Source of the DNA: Arenicellaceae bacterium
Lineage (GTDB): Bacteria; Pseudomonadota; Gammaproteobacteria; Arenicellales; Arenicellaceae
NCBI GenBank assembly: GCA_029246505.1
Contig: JAQWNC010000005.1
Span: 1 to 64,000, forward strand
Reading direction: 5' to 3'
DNA: 64,000 bases
The notes under the pieces were generated by a model. The model saw only the letters and a program-made list of their open reading frames with translations, was not told where the DNA came from and did not search any database. This document shows, piece after piece, positions 48,305-59,131 of the stretch. Each line of letters begins with the position of its first letter. Position 1 is the first letter of the stretch. The position numbers and the translations under genes are program-made.

Positions 48305-49408
48305 ATGAAAGCGATGATTCTTGCTGCGGGTAAAGGAACCCGCGTACGACCGTTAACTTATGAAATGCCTAAACCGATGATTCCCATTATGGGCAAGCCG
48401 GTCATGGAGTACTTGATTGAAGACCTAGCTCGACATGGATTTGACGACATCATGATTAATGTGAGTCATTTGCCAGAAAAAATTGAAAATTATTTTGGCA
48501 ATGGTCAGCGTTTGGGAGTGAATATTGGTTACTCTTTTGAAGGCTATATTCACGATGGTGAAACCCATTCGACCGCATTTGGGTCTGGGGGTGGGTTAAA
48601 GCGTATACAGGATTTTTCTGGATTTTTCGACGATACTTTCCTGGTGGTGTGTGGTGATGCATTGATCGATTTGGACCTTACTACTGCATTGCGCAAACAC
48701 TGGCAGTCGGGCGCGGTCGCGAGCGTATGTACGCTTGAAGTACCGATTGAGCAAGTGCCAAGTTATGGAGTTGTGGTATGTGACAAAGAGTCGCGAATTA
48801 TTTCGTTTCAGGAAAAGCCAACCGTCAAAGACGCAAAATCCAATTTGGTGAATACCGGTATTTATATATTCGAACCAGAAGTGCTTGATTTAATTCCTTC
48901 GGATAAAAATTACGATATTGGTAGTGAGCTATTTCCTAAGCTAGTCGAGCTAAATTTGCCATTTTATGCGATCAATATCCCATTTACCTGGATCGACATT
49001 GGCCAGATCCAGGACTACTGGGATGCTAACCAGCAGCTTATGAGTGGCGCACTTAGAGATGTTCCGATGCCCGGCAAAGAGGTTAAGCCAGGTGTCTGGA
49101 CAGGTATTAATGTAAGTGTGGATTGGGACAAAGTAGATATTCAAGGGCCGGTTTATATAGGCAGTAGTTCACGTGTTGAAGCGGGAGCTACTATTGTTGG
49201 GCCAACCTGGATCGGTAACGGGTGTCATGTTCGTGCGGGAGCTCATTTGCTGCGTAGTATAATTTTCGAATACACACGAATTGGCAAAGACTCAGTAATT
49301 AAGGATTCGGTTGCTTTTGGTCGTTTTTGCGTTGACCGACAAGGGAATACCACTGAGGCCGATGATTTGAACATCGATTGGGTATCTGATGCGCGAGTTA
49401 AAGGTTAG
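48305..49408 (+). CDS. sugar-phosphate nucleotidyltransferase
   Basis: 367 residues. The N-terminal nucleotidyltransferase domain carries KAMILAAGKGTRVRPLTYEMPKPMIPI and LVVCGDALIDLDL; the C-terminal left-handed beta-helix (from about 255) has GPVYIGSSSRVEAGA and GPTWIGNGCHVRAGA. It joins NTP to a sugar phosphate, probably mannose- or glucose-1-phosphate; the sugar cannot be told from sequence. No other glycan genes adjoin it. It converges with htpG. Confidence 0.88.
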   Translation: MKAMILAAGKGTRVRPLTYEMPKPMIPIMGKPVMEYLIEDLARHGFDDIMINVSHLPEKIENYFGNGQRLGVNIGYSFEGYIHDGETHSTAFGSGGGLKRIQDFSGFFDDTFLVVCGDALIDLDLTTALRKHWQSGAVASVCTLEVPIEQVPSYGVVVCDKESRIISFQEKPTVKDAKSNLVNTGIYIFEPEVLDLIPSDKNYDIGSELFPKLVELNLPFYAINIPFTWIDIGQIQDYWDANQQLMSGALRDVPMPGKEVKPGVWTGINVSVDWDKVDIQGPVYIGSSSRVEAGATIVGPTWIGNGCHVRAGAHLLRSIIFEYTRIGKDSVIKDSVAFGRFCVDRQGNTTEADDLNIDWVSDARVKG

Positions 49409-49503
49409 CAACTCTGATTAGCTAGGCGGTTAAGCTCTAATAGAGGAGTTTGACTTCTAAAGGTTAGGGCTGGTAGTAATAACCTCTAGCTATTTCGTCA
49501 ATC

Positions 49504-51339
49504 TTATTTGGATAGTAGGCGATTTACTCGTTTAACATATCCCGCAGGATCAGCTATTGGAGCCCCCTCGCTTAGTGCCGCTTGATCGAATAGAACTTGC
49601 GCCCAATCTTCGAAGTCTTTCTTGCGAGGGTTAAGATTCTTGATCAGTTCGTGACCTGGGTTGATTTCCAGAATTGGTTTACTGGTTGGAGCATCCTGAC
49701 CAGCTGCCTTAAGTATTCGCTCCAGGTTTGCGCCCATGTCATTCTCATCGGCAACCAGACAAGCGGGTGAATCAGTAAGGCGATTGGTGAATCGCACTTC
49801 TTTAACTTTATCTTCCAGAACTTTACCGAATTTTTTTAGTACTGGCTTCAGTTCTTTTTCCTGGTCTTTTGACTCACTATCTTCTTCATCTTTTAAATTG
49901 TCCAGTTCGCCTTTCGCGACGGACTGAAGAGTTTTCTCTTTGTATTCGGTTAAATTGCTAACTACCCACTCATCAATGGGATGACCCATCAATAACACCT
50001 CAATCCCTTTCTTCTTGAAAATCTCTAGATGTGGCGAACCAGCAGCAGCAGCTGGAGTATCTGCGCTTACATAGTAGATAGTAGTTTGGTCTTCAGGCAT
50101 GCGAGAAATGTAGTCGTCCAGCGAACTTGACTCGCCTTCAACGTCGTCGTGTGTTGTTGCGTAACGCAGGATTTCTGCAATGGCTTCGCGGTTGGCCATA
50201 TCTTCCACCACGCCTTCTTTTAGAACTGTGCCAAACTCTTTCCAGAAGGCGGTGAAAGTCTCAGGCTCATCTTTTGCGAGGCGTTTAATTTCGGTCAGTA
50301 CACGCTTAATAATCCCGGCTTTTATTTTTTCGATATCACGATTGTGTTGAAGTACTTCTCGCGACACATTTAGCGGTAGGTCATTACAATCAACAATTCC
50401 GCGCACAAAACGTAGGTAAGACGGTAAGAGCTGCTCGGCGTCGTCCAAAATAAAAACACGGCGAACGTAAAGTTTAAGCCCGCGACTCTGCTCTCTATTC
50501 CATAGGTCAAATGGAGCCTTTGACGGTATGAATAGTAACGAGGTGTACTCAAGGTTTCCTTCAACCTTGTGATGCAAGGTCGAGAAAGGAGTTTCTGTGT
50601 CGTAGCTTAGGCTTTGATAAAAGTTCTCGTACTCTTCCTTGCTGATTTCATTTTTAGCGCGCGCCCACAATGCGGTGGCACTGTTGACGGTTTCATACTC
50701 TTCTTCAGCCTTCATTTTAATTGGAAGGTCAATATGATCTGAGTATTTACTGATTATGCTGCGTAAACGGTAATCTTCTAAAAATTCATCTTCATCTTTT
50801 TTCAGATGTAGAGTGATAGATGTACCTGCCCGTTCACGAGGGGCATCTTCTAAGGTGTATGCGCCTTTTCCTGATGACTTCCACTGAGTGCCTGCATCAT
50901 CATCATCACCAGCTTTACGCGAAACCAAAGTAACTTCATGGGCAACCATAAACACTGAATAGAAACCTACACCAAACTGGCCGATTAGATTACTGTCTGT
51001 TTTTTCATCTCCGCTAAGCGCTTCAACAAATTTTTTCGTGCCGGAACGTGCAATGGTGCCGATATTTTCGACAACCTCTTCACGATTCATTCCAATACCA
51101 TTGTCGCTTAATGTGAGAGTGCGGGCCTCTTTATCTATATCAATCGAAATGGCTAACTCATTTTCGCCTAGTAATGTTTCATCGGTAACCGCTTGAAACC
51201 GAAGTTTGTCAATTGCATCTGACGAGTTCGATATTAGCTCTCGTAGGAAGATTTCTTTTTGGCTGTACAAAGAATGAACCATTAAATCCATTAATTGATC
51301 GATTTCTGTCTCAAAATTATGTGTTTCGATTTTGCTCAT
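49504..51339 (-). CDS. htpG: chaperone protein HtpG (Hsp90)
   Basis: ATP-dependent dimeric chaperone, 611 residues. The GHKL ATPase domain has ELISNSSDAIDKLR, DNGIGMNREE and IGQFGVGFYSVFMVA. The middle domain has DLPLNVSREVLQ, and the C-terminal dimerisation domain carries LEINPGHELI. A sigma-32-like sequence lies about 60-85 bases upstream. Confidence 0.98.
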   Translation of the reverse strand: MSKIETHNFETEIDQLMDLMVHSLYSQKEIFLRELISNSSDAIDKLRFQAVTDETLLGENELAISIDIDKEARTLTLSDNGIGMNREEVVENIGTIARSGTKKFVEALSGDEKTDSNLIGQFGVGFYSVFMVAHEVTLVSRKAGDDDDAGTQWKSSGKGAYTLEDAPRERAGTSITLHLKKDEDEFLEDYRLRSIISKYSDHIDLPIKMKAEEEYETVNSATALWARAKNEISKEEYENFYQSLSYDTETPFSTLHHKVEGNLEYTSLLFIPSKAPFDLWNREQSRGLKLYVRRVFILDDAEQLLPSYLRFVRGIVDCNDLPLNVSREVLQHNRDIEKIKAGIIKRVLTEIKRLAKDEPETFTAFWKEFGTVLKEGVVEDMANREAIAEILRYATTHDDVEGESSSLDDYISRMPEDQTTIYYVSADTPAAAAGSPHLEIFKKKGIEVLLMGHPIDEWVVSNLTEYKEKTLQSVAKGELDNLKDEEDSESKDQEKELKPVLKKFGKVLEDKVKEVRFTNRLTDSPACLVADENDMGANLERILKAAGQDAPTSKPILEINPGHELIKNLNPRKKDFEDWAQVLFDQAALSEGAPIADPAGYVKRVNRLLSK

Positions 51340-51396
51340 AGTGGTTTTGCTCTCAATGGGATGTTGAATTTTAAAGCCGGTCTACTATGCAAGAGT

Positions 51397-51425
51397 ATGT
51401 GAGGATGAGGGAGGCAAATTTCAAG
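51397..51425 (-). promoter_or_regulatory. possible sigma-32 promoter of htpG
   Basis: On the minus strand CTTGAAA (51425-51419) is a perfect -35 match. After 14 bases comes CCTCACAT, a moderate match to CCCCATNT. htpG starts about 58 bases further on. Confidence 0.5.
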
Positions 51426-51482
51426 TATTTTTGGTCTGCCTTTTAGACTTTAATTTGGTTGAGAAAATGGGCTTAAGTAGCG

Positions 51483-51511
51483 TTGACCTCTTATGGGTGT
51501 ATGCGTATAGT
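51483..51511 (+). promoter_or_regulatory. sigma-70 promoter of the tRNA cluster
   Basis: TTGACC (51483-51488) and TATAGT (51506-51511) are separated by exactly 17 bases and followed by the GC-rich stretch CGCGTTCCCG, the kind of discriminator found at stringently controlled stable-RNA promoters. tRNA-Pro starts 68 bases downstream. Confidence 0.8.
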
Positions 51512-51578
51512 CGCGTTCCCGAAACTTGCTGCTTAACGAATTTGTTTGTGGTTCCGGGTGAAGCTGGATATCCGGTAT

Positions 51579-51655
51579 CGGGGTGTAGCGCAGTCTGGTA
51601 GCGCACCTGGTTTGGGACCAGGGTGTCGGGAGTTCGAATCTCTCCACCCCGACCA
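51579..51655 (+). tRNA. tRNA-Pro (anticodon TGG)
   Basis: Starts CGGGGTGTAGCGCAG and ends CCCCGACCA with encoded CCA. The anticodon loop TTTGGGA gives TGG. First of five tRNAs in a cluster upstream of tig. Confidence 0.96.
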
Positions 51656-51723
51656 TTTTCTTTGCCTCATTTTAATGTTTGGCTGATGGTAGAATTTAGC
51701 TGATAGAGTCAAAAGTTGGTTGA

Positions 51724-51800
51724 GCGCCCGTAGCTCAACCGGATAGAGCAACGGCCTTCTAAGCCGTAGGTTACAGGTTCGAGTCCTGTCGGGCGCGCCA
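51724..51800 (+). tRNA. tRNA-Arg (anticodon TCT)
   Basis: Starts GCGCCCGTAGCTCAACC and ends GGGCGCGCCA. The anticodon loop CTTCTAA gives TCT, reading AGA and AGG. Confidence 0.96.
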
Positions 51801-51824
51801 GTTAAATACGTTTTGTCAGGATAT

Positions 51825-51901
51825 GGTGATCGTAGCTCAGTTGGTAGAGCCCCGGATTGTGATTCCGGTCGTCGTGGGTTCGAGTCCCATCGGTCACCCC
51901 A
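51825..51901 (+). tRNA. tRNA-His (anticodon GTG)
   Basis: Starts GGTGATCGTAGCTCAG and ends GGTCACCCCA. The anticodon is GTG. The extra 5' G (position -1) needed by histidyl-tRNA synthetase is encoded and pairs with C73. Confidence 0.95.
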
Positions 51902-51936
51902 CTTGTTTAAGAGTAATTGAGTAAGAAGTTTTATGT

Positions 51937-52007
<71 letters not shown>

Positions 52008-52012
<5 letters not shown>

Positions 52013-52037
52013 TACTCGCTAAACTGCGAGTATGGTG
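52008..52037 (+). other. hairpin overlapping the tRNA-Lys 3' end
   Basis: CACCATACTCGC (52008-52019) pairs with GCGAGTATGGTG (52026-52037), 12 bp with a 6-base loop. The left arm includes the encoded CCA end of tRNA-Lys. No T-run follows, so it is not a clear terminator; it may act as an RNA-processing or stability element. Confidence 0.65.
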
Positions 52038-52119
52038 CAGATAGGTGATAAGTAGCAGTCGCATTGCGACAATGTAGTAACAAGTAATTAGGAATTGCAA
52101 ATACCACACAAGATTTAAT

Positions 52120-52204
<85 letters not shown>

Positions 52205-52327
52205 ATTTTGTGTGTTTTTACAAGCGATACGTTTGTATCAAAGTTTAATAATAATGTGAGTGATAGGTGATTGCGGCTATACGATTCCGTTGTTATTGAC
52301 TGACCCAACTAAAATAAGCGAACTAAA

Positions 52328-53626
52328 ATGCAAGTAAAAGTAGAGAAAAAAGGTGCTATCGGTCGGGTAATGAACATTACTGTTCCTGCCGATCGTCTGG
52401 AAGGTGAAATTAAGTCGCGTCTCCAAGCCATGATTAAAAACGTTAAAATTCCTGGGTTTCGTCCTGGTAAGGCACCTTTTGCGGTGGTTGAAGCCAAGTA
52501 TCGCGCGGATATAGTAGAAGAAGTCTCTGGTAATATAGTTGAATCAAGCTTGCGGGAAGCACTTGAGTCTAAAGAGCTTCGCATGGCAGTGCAGCCAGAG
52601 CTTGATATTCAGCCTTACGATAATGAGGTGGGGTTAACCTACACTGCGTCTTTCGATGTGCATCCCCAGATTAAAAAGTTAGACCTTGCTGGTGTTAAGT
52701 TGAAAGTGCCAGCGGCTGATATCGGCGCAACCGATATTGATAAAACGATTGAAACTATGCGTAAGCAGCATATAGAGTGGCAAGAAGTAAGTAAGGAGTT
52801 AGTAGTTGGTGACCGATTGATAATGGACTTTGTTGGTTCGCTCGATGGTGAAGAGTTTGAAGGTGGGACTGCTGAAGATTTCACCCTTGTTGCGGGTGAG
52901 GGCCAATTGCTTGAAGATTTTGAGAAGGGCGTTGTTGGTATGAAAGCTGGGGATAAGAAAACGATAAAAGTAAAGTTCCCAAAAGACTATGGTGCTGAAA
53001 ATCTCGCGGGTAAAAAAGCAGAATTCGCCATTATTGCGAAATCTGTAAGTGAAAGTAAATTGCCAAAGATTGATGATGAGTTTGCAAAACTATTTGGTGT
53101 TACCGAGGGTGGTATCGCTGGATTAAGGAAAGAAGTAAAAAATAACCTTGACCGTGAAATGAGCACAAAGCTAAGGACGATTACCAAGGAGAAGGTATTC
53201 GAAGCGATTCATGCCCAAAATAAGATTGAGCTGCCAGGTAAAATGGTCGAACAAGAGATTGATAGTTTAATTGAGCGGCAAAGTGATTATGCCAAGAACA
53301 TGGCGGGTGGCGTAGATTTACCTGCCCCAGACCGCGAATCTCAACGTGAAGAGGCAGAGCGTAGAGTTGCCTTGGGACTGATCATGATGGAACTTGTTCA
53401 CGAGAAGAATATTAAGGTTGATGGCGAACGAGTGCGTGCCCGGGTAGAAGAGATGAGTTCAGGCTACGAAAAGCCGGAAGAATTTGTTAATTGGTATTAT
53501 GCTGACAAGCAACGCTTATCTCAGGTGGAGTCGGTTATTCTGGAAGAACAGGTGGTAGAGCATTTGATCGAGAGTGCTAAAACTTCAGAAGAAAAAGTTG
53601 GTTTTGATGAGTTAATGTATGGGTAA
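52328..53626 (+). CDS. tig: trigger factor
   Basis: Ribosome-bound chaperone and prolyl isomerase that meets nascent chains first. 432 residues: ribosome-binding domain with the signature GFRPGKAP (about 43-50), FKBP domain (about 155-240, with GDRLIMDFVGSLDGEEFEGG), and the helical C-terminal domain. It heads the conserved series tig-clpP-clpX-lon-hupB. Confidence 0.98.
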   Translation: MQVKVEKKGAIGRVMNITVPADRLEGEIKSRLQAMIKNVKIPGFRPGKAPFAVVEAKYRADIVEEVSGNIVESSLREALESKELRMAVQPELDIQPYDNEVGLTYTASFDVHPQIKKLDLAGVKLKVPAADIGATDIDKTIETMRKQHIEWQEVSKELVVGDRLIMDFVGSLDGEEFEGGTAEDFTLVAGEGQLLEDFEKGVVGMKAGDKKTIKVKFPKDYGAENLAGKKAEFAIIAKSVSESKLPKIDDEFAKLFGVTEGGIAGLRKEVKNNLDREMSTKLRTITKEKVFEAIHAQNKIELPGKMVEQEIDSLIERQSDYAKNMAGGVDLPAPDRESQREEAERRVALGLIMMELVHEKNIKVDGERVRARVEEMSSGYEKPEEFVNWYYADKQRLSQVESVILEEQVVEHLIESAKTSEEKVGFDELMYG

Positions 53627-53681
53627 TAGCCACGGGCCTGTTTATATGTGTCGCTACGCGGCACCACTCACTTAATATTTT

Positions 53682-53710
53682 AAAAAGCCCTGCTTCGGTG
53701 GGGCTTTTTT
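53682..53710 (+). terminator. intrinsic terminator of tig
   Basis: AAAAAGCCC and GGGGCTTTTTT form a stem with loop around TGCTTCGGT, followed by T-rich DNA, 56 bases after the tig stop. Confidence 0.88.
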
Positions 53711-53857
53711 CGTTTATCATTGGGCTTCGTATTTGTAAAAATATACTTTAATCCCCACGTTATAGTTCGTGGGTTTGAATCTGGCCTTTGAAGCCATGTT
53801 TGTATGACACTAATTATTTAAAAAGCGATAAATATTACAGCAGCGCTCGGAGAAAGA

Positions 53858-54511
53858 ATGTCCACTAATTATCCATATTTCACAAATCCTGGTTTAGAAA
53901 CCACCTCGAAAGCATCGATAACTAACACGGGCCTTGTCCCTATGGTGGTTGAAACTAACGGCCGAGGTGAACGTGCATTTGATATTTATTCTCGATTACT
54001 AAAAGAGCGCGTAATTTTTTTGGTTGGGCCGGTCGAAGACTATATGGCTAATATTGTGGTCGCTCAGTTGCTATACCTCGAATCTGAAAACCCGGATAAA
54101 GATATCCATTTGTATATTAATAGCCCCGGTGGTGCTGTGACCGCAGGAATGGCGATTTACGATACGATGCAGTTTATAAAACCTGACGTAAGCACTGTAT
54201 GTATTGGGCAATCCGCTAGCATGGGGGCATTGCTATTGTGTGGTGGTGCGTCAGATAAGCGGCATGCATTACCGCACGCACGTATTATGATTCATCAGCC
54301 GTTGGGCGGTTTTCAGGGGCAGGCCACCGATATTGATATTCATGCACGTGAAATTTTGCGGGTGCGAGAAGAATTGAATACCGTCCTATCCCGGCATTCG
54401 GGGAAGGATATGAAGAAAATCCAAAAAGATACTGAACGTGATAACTTTATGACAGCAGAAGAGGCTAAGGCATACGGGATCATTGATTCTGTGATTGAAC
54501 ATCGTGATTAG
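53858..54511 (+). CDS. clpP: ATP-dependent Clp protease proteolytic subunit
   Basis: Tetradecameric serine protease chamber fed by ClpX or ClpA. 217 residues. Catalytic residues are Ser121 (GQSASMGA), His146 (MIHQPLGG) and Asp195 (TERDNFM). The first residues form a propeptide that is normally removed. clpX follows after 228 bases. Confidence 0.98.
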   Translation: MSTNYPYFTNPGLETTSKASITNTGLVPMVVETNGRGERAFDIYSRLLKERVIFLVGPVEDYMANIVVAQLLYLESENPDKDIHLYINSPGGAVTAGMAIYDTMQFIKPDVSTVCIGQSASMGALLLCGGASDKRHALPHARIMIHQPLGGFQGQATDIDIHAREILRVREELNTVLSRHSGKDMKKIQKDTERDNFMTAEEAKAYGIIDSVIEHRD

Positions 54512-54739
54512 AGCTGGTTATAGGCGATACTATGAAAAATCATACTTTTACGACGTTTTATAGTCTTCTATAAGATCGATTAGATTGGCTTAAAAGGTTT
54601 AGAAAATGTTTGATAAAGATGCTATAACATCATGCTTATAAAGCATATTCTTGATAATTATCTGTTAGTTAGATATCAATTTGCTATTCGATATGGTGAT
54701 TCTATTTACAACCCCGAAGAAAATTTATGAATTTAAAAT

Positions 54740-56005
54740 ATGACTTCTAAGGAAGACGACGGAAAAAGCGATAAGTTACTGTATTGCTCCTTTTGCGGTA
54801 AAAGCCAGCATGAGGTGCGTAAGCTCATCGCTGGGCCATCAGTATTTATCTGTGACGAGTGTGTAGAACTCTGCGACGATATTATCCGCGAGGAGATTCA
54901 AGAAGGTGAAGAAGACGATAGCCAAGAAGACGGCTTTCCAATCCCTTCAAAAATTCACGCTGGTTTGGATGATTATGTGGTTGGTCAGGCCAAGGCCAAG
55001 AAAGTATTGTCTGTCGCGGTGTATAACCATTATAAGCGGATTGAACAGGGTGCGGCTTCTGAAGTTGATATTGCCAAAAGCAACATTATGCTCATTGGGC
55101 CCACCGGTTCAGGTAAAACCCTACTGGCTGAAACATTGGCGCGGCAGTTAAATGTGCCATTTACGATGACTGATGCCACTACTTTGACTGAAGCGGGCTA
55201 CGTGGGGGAGGATGTTGAAAATATAATCCAAAAGCTGCTACAGAAGTGTGATTTCGACATCGAACGCGCTCAGGTAGGGATTGTTTATATTGATGAAATT
55301 GATAAGATTTCTCGTAAATCAGATAATCCATCGATTACCCGAGATGTATCAGGTGAAGGTGTGCAGCAGGCCTTACTTAAGTTGATCGAGGGCACCGTGG
55401 CATCGATTCCACCACAGGGTGGTAGAAAACATCCACAGCAAGAGTTTCTGCAGGTGGATACCCGCAACATTTTATTTATTTGTGGGGGTGCATTTTCTGG
55501 CCTTGATGAAATAATAAGAGAGCGCTCCGAAAAGAGTGGCATCGGATTTGGTGCTACTGTGCATAGTAAGGATGATCAAAAACTAATCGGTGAACTTCTA
55601 CGCAATTTGGAGCCTGAGGATTTGATTAAGTATGGCTTGATCCCTGAGTTTGTCGGTCGTCTGCCTATAGTTGCGAGTTTAGAGGAACTAGATGAGGACG
55701 CGCTGATTCAGATTTTGACCGAGCCCAAGAACGCCCTATTGAAGCAATATAAGCTTTTGTTTGAGTATGATGAAGTTGAGTTGGAAATTCGTGACGACGC
55801 ATTACGAGCAATTGCTAAAAAAGCATTGGCTCGCAAGACCGGTGCTCGAGGTCTACGGTCTATTCTTGAAAACGCTTTGCTGGACACAATGTATGAGTTA
55901 CCCAATTTAGAGAATGTACAAAAAATTACAGTCGATGACAGCGTAATACTGGAAGGTTCCAAGCCGCTGTTATTGTACGAAGAATCTGACAAAGCTCAGG
56001 CATGA
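54740..56005 (+). CDS. clpX: ATP-dependent Clp protease ATP-binding subunit ClpX
   Basis: AAA+ unfoldase that recognises substrates and feeds ClpP. 421 residues: zinc-binding domain (C16, C19, C38, C41), Walker A GPTGSGKT (120-127), Walker [11 protein letters not shown], and the IGF ClpP-docking loop region ([10 protein letters not shown]). Confidence 0.98.
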   Translation: MTSKEDDGKSDKLLYCSFCGKSQHEVRKLIAGPSVFICDECVELCDDIIREEIQEGEEDDSQEDGFPIPSKIHAGLDDYVVGQAKAKKVLSVAVYNHYKRIEQGAASEVDIAKSNIMLIGPTGSGKTLLAETLARQLNVPFTMTDATTLTEAGYVGEDVENIIQKLLQKCDFDIERAQVGIVYIDEIDKISRKSDNPSITRDVSGEGVQQALLKLIEGTVASIPPQGGRKHPQQEFLQVDTRNILFICGGAFSGLDEIIRERSEKSGIGFGATVHSKDDQKLIGELLRNLEPEDLIKYGLIPEFVGRLPIVASLEELDEDALIQILTEPKNALLKQYKLLFEYDEVELEIRDDALRAIAKKALARKTGARGLRSILENALLDTMYELPNLENVQKITVDDSVILEGSKPLLLYEESDKAQA

Positions 56006-56074
56006 CGAATTTATTTTTGTGTTAGACCTTAATATAGCAAACCGATTTTATTAGGCTTATTTAGGGGCGTTCAG

Positions 56075-56103
56075 CTTGAATTGTTGAATTCTGATCGCCA
56101 TAA
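56075..56103 (+). promoter_or_regulatory. possible sigma-32 promoter of lon
   Basis: CTTGAAT (56075-56081) and CGCCATAA (56096-56103) are 14 bases apart, similar to the clpB promoter. It leaves a leader of about 125 bases before the lon ATG. Confidence 0.6.
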
Positions 56104-56236
56104 ATAGTCTTATCGACTCATCGGTAATTTATCATGCTTACTGTAGGTTCAAGATCAGGCTTATGGAATAGGGGTTAGAGTTCACGTGTAACCGTTTTTC
56201 TTATCATCAACATTGTTAAAAAGTAAGAGATTATAA

Positions 56237-58654
56237 ATGACTGACGAAGAAACCCCAGAGGTTCCCGGTAACGTTCCTGTGCTTCCACTGCGTGATGTAG
56301 TGGTATTTCCGCATATGGTTATTCCTTTGTTTGTAGGCCGTGAAAAGTCGATTCAAGCACTCGAAAAGGCAATGTCTAGCGGGAAGCATATCTTGTTACT
56401 AGCACAGCAAGATGCTTCAGAAGATGACCCTAGTGTCGAACATATATATCGGGTCGGTACACTGGCCAGCGTATTGCAAATGCTTAAGCTGCCTGACGGA
56501 ACGGTCAAGGTTTTGGTTGAAGGTGAGCGCCGCGTCTTAGTTGAATCTTTTGATGAGTCCGAAAGCTATCTTGCGGCGATGATTGTCGAGCCCAAAGTAG
56601 TGCCAGTCGATGAGAAGGAGGCTGACGTTTTAATGCGAACCGTAATGTATGAGTTTGAGCAGTACGTCAAACTAAGCAGCAAGGTGCCTCCTGAGATTTT
56701 GACTTCTTTGAATAGCATCGATGAGCCAGGACGGCTGGCAGATACCATCGCGGCACACTTGAATCTAAAGATTAATGAAAAGCAGGAGATTCTGGAAGTT
56801 GTGGACCCGCAGGCCAGGTTAGAGCAAATAATGGGCGTTATGGAAGGCGAGTTAGATCTTCTACAGGTAGAAAAACGAATTCGTGGCCGCGTTAAAAAAC
56901 AAATGGAGAAAAGCCAGCGAGAATACTACTTAAATGAACAGATGAAGGCGATTCAGCGTGAATTAGGTGATATGGAAGACGCCCCTAACGAGCTTGATGA
57001 ACTTGTTCAGAAGGTAGAGGGATCCGGCATGTCCTCTGAGGCCAAGGACAAAGCTGATAATGAACTTAAGAAATTGAAAATGATGTCACCTATGTCTGCT
57101 GAGGCTACGGTGGTAAGAAATTATATAGATTGGCTAGTGCAACTGCCGTGGAAAAAACGTACAAGGGTGCGCAAGGATATAGAGGTAGCTCAAACAATAT
57201 TGGATGAAGACCATTATGGACTGGAAAAAGTCAAAGAGCGTATTCTTGAGTATTTGGCTGTGCAGCAAAGAATGAATAAAGTTAAAGGTCCTATTCTTTG
57301 TTTGGTTGGCCCGCCTGGAGTAGGTAAAACATCTTTGGGTAAATCGATTGCCCGAGCAACCAATCGCAAGTTTTTACGTATGTCATTGGGTGGAGTTCGT
57401 GATGAGGCAGAGATTCGAGGACATAGGCGTACTTACATTGGATCAATGCCGGGTAAGGTTGTGCAGAATATGTCGAAAGCAAAAGTGCGTAATCCACTTT
57501 TTCTTTTGGATGAGATCGATAAAATGTCGACAGATTATAGGGGTGACCCATCTTCGGCGTTGTTGGAGGTTTTAGATCCGGAACAAAACCATACGTTTGG
57601 AGATCATTATCTTGAGGTTGATTACGATCTATCAGAAGTGATGTTTGTAGCCACTGCAAATAGTTTAAATGTTCCGGAAGCGTTACTCGATCGTATGGAA
57701 GTTATTCGGTTGGCAGGTTATACCGAAGACGAAAAAATGAATATTGCCGAGCGTTATTTGGTTCCAAAGCAGCTTGAGAATAATGGGTTGAAAGTTTCCG
57801 AGCTTACTATTGATAGTGGTGCTCTTACTGATATTGTCCGCTTTTTTACGCGTGAAGCGGGTGTTAGAAGCATGGAGCGCGAAGTCGCCAAAATTTGTCG
57901 TAAAGTTGCAAAAGAGCTTTTGTTGGATAAAAGGCTAAAGAGTGTAGATGTTACCTCTGAGAATATTGAAAAGTACCTGGGTGTTAAGAAATTTAGCTTT
58001 GGTGTTAAAGATGAGCAGAATCGGGTTGGCCAGGTGACCGGCTTAGCCTGGACGTCTGTTGGCGGCGAGTTGTTGACTATTGAAGCCGCAGTACTGCCGG
58101 GGAAAGGCAAGATCATATCAACCGGTAAACTTGGTGAGGTAATGCAAGAGTCGATTCAAGCTGCGATGACCGTTGTCCGCAGCCGCAGTTCTATCTACGG
58201 TTTCGATGAGGAATATTTTATTAAGAATGACTGTCATGTGCATGTGCCAGAAGGTGCGACGCCAAAAGACGGGCCTAGTGCTGGTGTTGCCATGTGTACA
58301 GCGTTAATTTCCGCAATAACAGGAACACCTGTTAAAGCGGAAGTCGCAATGACCGGTGAAATAACCCTGCGCGGCGAAGTGTTGCCGATTGGTGGTTTAA
58401 AGGAAAAGTTACTTGCGGCTCATCGTGGCGGTATAACTACGGTACTAATACCAAAAGAGAACGAGAAAGATTTAGTGGAGATCCCGGATAATGTTATTGG
58501 CGGGCTAACTATCAAACCTGTCCGCTGGATTGATGAAGTGCTGGAGATTGTACTCGATGGCACACCGAAAGGTGTGCTGAGTTCTAGTGCAAAATCAAAA
58601 GCCGACAATGGTAAGGATGCAGCAAAAAGGGCGGGTAATATCGTCCAGCATTAG
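56237..58654 (+). CDS. lon: ATP-dependent protease Lon
   Basis: Homohexameric AAA+ serine protease that degrades misfolded and regulatory proteins. 805 residues: N-terminal substrate domain (PVLPLRDVVVFPHMVIPLFVGR), Walker A GPPGVGKT at about 356-363, and the Ser-Lys protease dyad S681 (DGPSAGVAM) and K724 (GGLKEK). The short tail after about 780 is low-complexity. It lies upstream of hupB as usual. Confidence 0.98.
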   Translation: MTDEETPEVPGNVPVLPLRDVVVFPHMVIPLFVGREKSIQALEKAMSSGKHILLLAQQDASEDDPSVEHIYRVGTLASVLQMLKLPDGTVKVLVEGERRVLVESFDESESYLAAMIVEPKVVPVDEKEADVLMRTVMYEFEQYVKLSSKVPPEILTSLNSIDEPGRLADTIAAHLNLKINEKQEILEVVDPQARLEQIMGVMEGELDLLQVEKRIRGRVKKQMEKSQREYYLNEQMKAIQRELGDMEDAPNELDELVQKVEGSGMSSEAKDKADNELKKLKMMSPMSAEATVVRNYIDWLVQLPWKKRTRVRKDIEVAQTILDEDHYGLEKVKERILEYLAVQQRMNKVKGPILCLVGPPGVGKTSLGKSIARATNRKFLRMSLGGVRDEAEIRGHRRTYIGSMPGKVVQNMSKAKVRNPLFLLDEIDKMSTDYRGDPSSALLEVLDPEQNHTFGDHYLEVDYDLSEVMFVATANSLNVPEALLDRMEVIRLAGYTEDEKMNIAERYLVPKQLENNGLKVSELTIDSGALTDIVRFFTREAGVRSMEREVAKICRKVAKELLLDKRLKSVDVTSENIEKYLGVKKFSFGVKDEQNRVGQVTGLAWTSVGGELLTIEAAVLPGKGKIISTGKLGEVMQESIQAAMTVVRSRSSIYGFDEEYFIKNDCHVHVPEGATPKDGPSAGVAMCTALISAITGTPVKAEVAMTGEITLRGEVLPIGGLKEKLLAAHRGGITTVLIPKENEKDLVEIPDNVIGGLTIKPVRWIDEVLEIVLDGTPKGVLSSSAKSKADNGKDAAKRAGNIVQH

Positions 58655-59131
58655 CTAGGGATGTTGGCAACAGTACGAGGCCAATTTTATTTGGTTAACG
58701 TGGTGGCAAGCGTTTTTTAATACAACTATCTTCGTTATCGCTCAAGAACCAGCGCCTTTAACGGTATAAAATAAATAATCAGGATAGTGATCCGGATCGT
58801 TAATTTCTACGTATTAGTTTTGACGTATTATAGTAGGGCATAGATTGGCATTTAATATAAACTGATGTTTTGTTGAGCCAATGCTCATAAACCGACAACT
58901 GTCAAGGGGATAAGGGCATAAAAATTTACTTTATTTTGCATTTAGACATTGTATTTTTACCGAAGAAGTAACGATAATACAGGTTGGTGTTACCCACGTT
59001 CTATTCACCTAGCAGGAAGCTCTGAGAGTACAGATAAATCTTAGGGTAAAGATTTAGCATAATATAGATTGCAGCATAACTAATATGTTTGCTTTCTAAA
59101 ATAATCTTATAAAAACAGGAGAAATACTCAC
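58655..59131. other. long AT-rich gap between lon and hupB
   Basis: No gene, tRNA or clear terminator is visible in these 477 bases. It presumably holds the hupB promoter and leader; AGGAGA lies 9 bases before the hupB ATG. Confidence 0.5.

Noticed and set aside
53754-53773. CCCACG/CGTGGG hairpin upstream of clpP as a regulatory element
   Set aside because: Six-base arms with an 8-base loop are not distinctive, and nothing links them to a known regulator.
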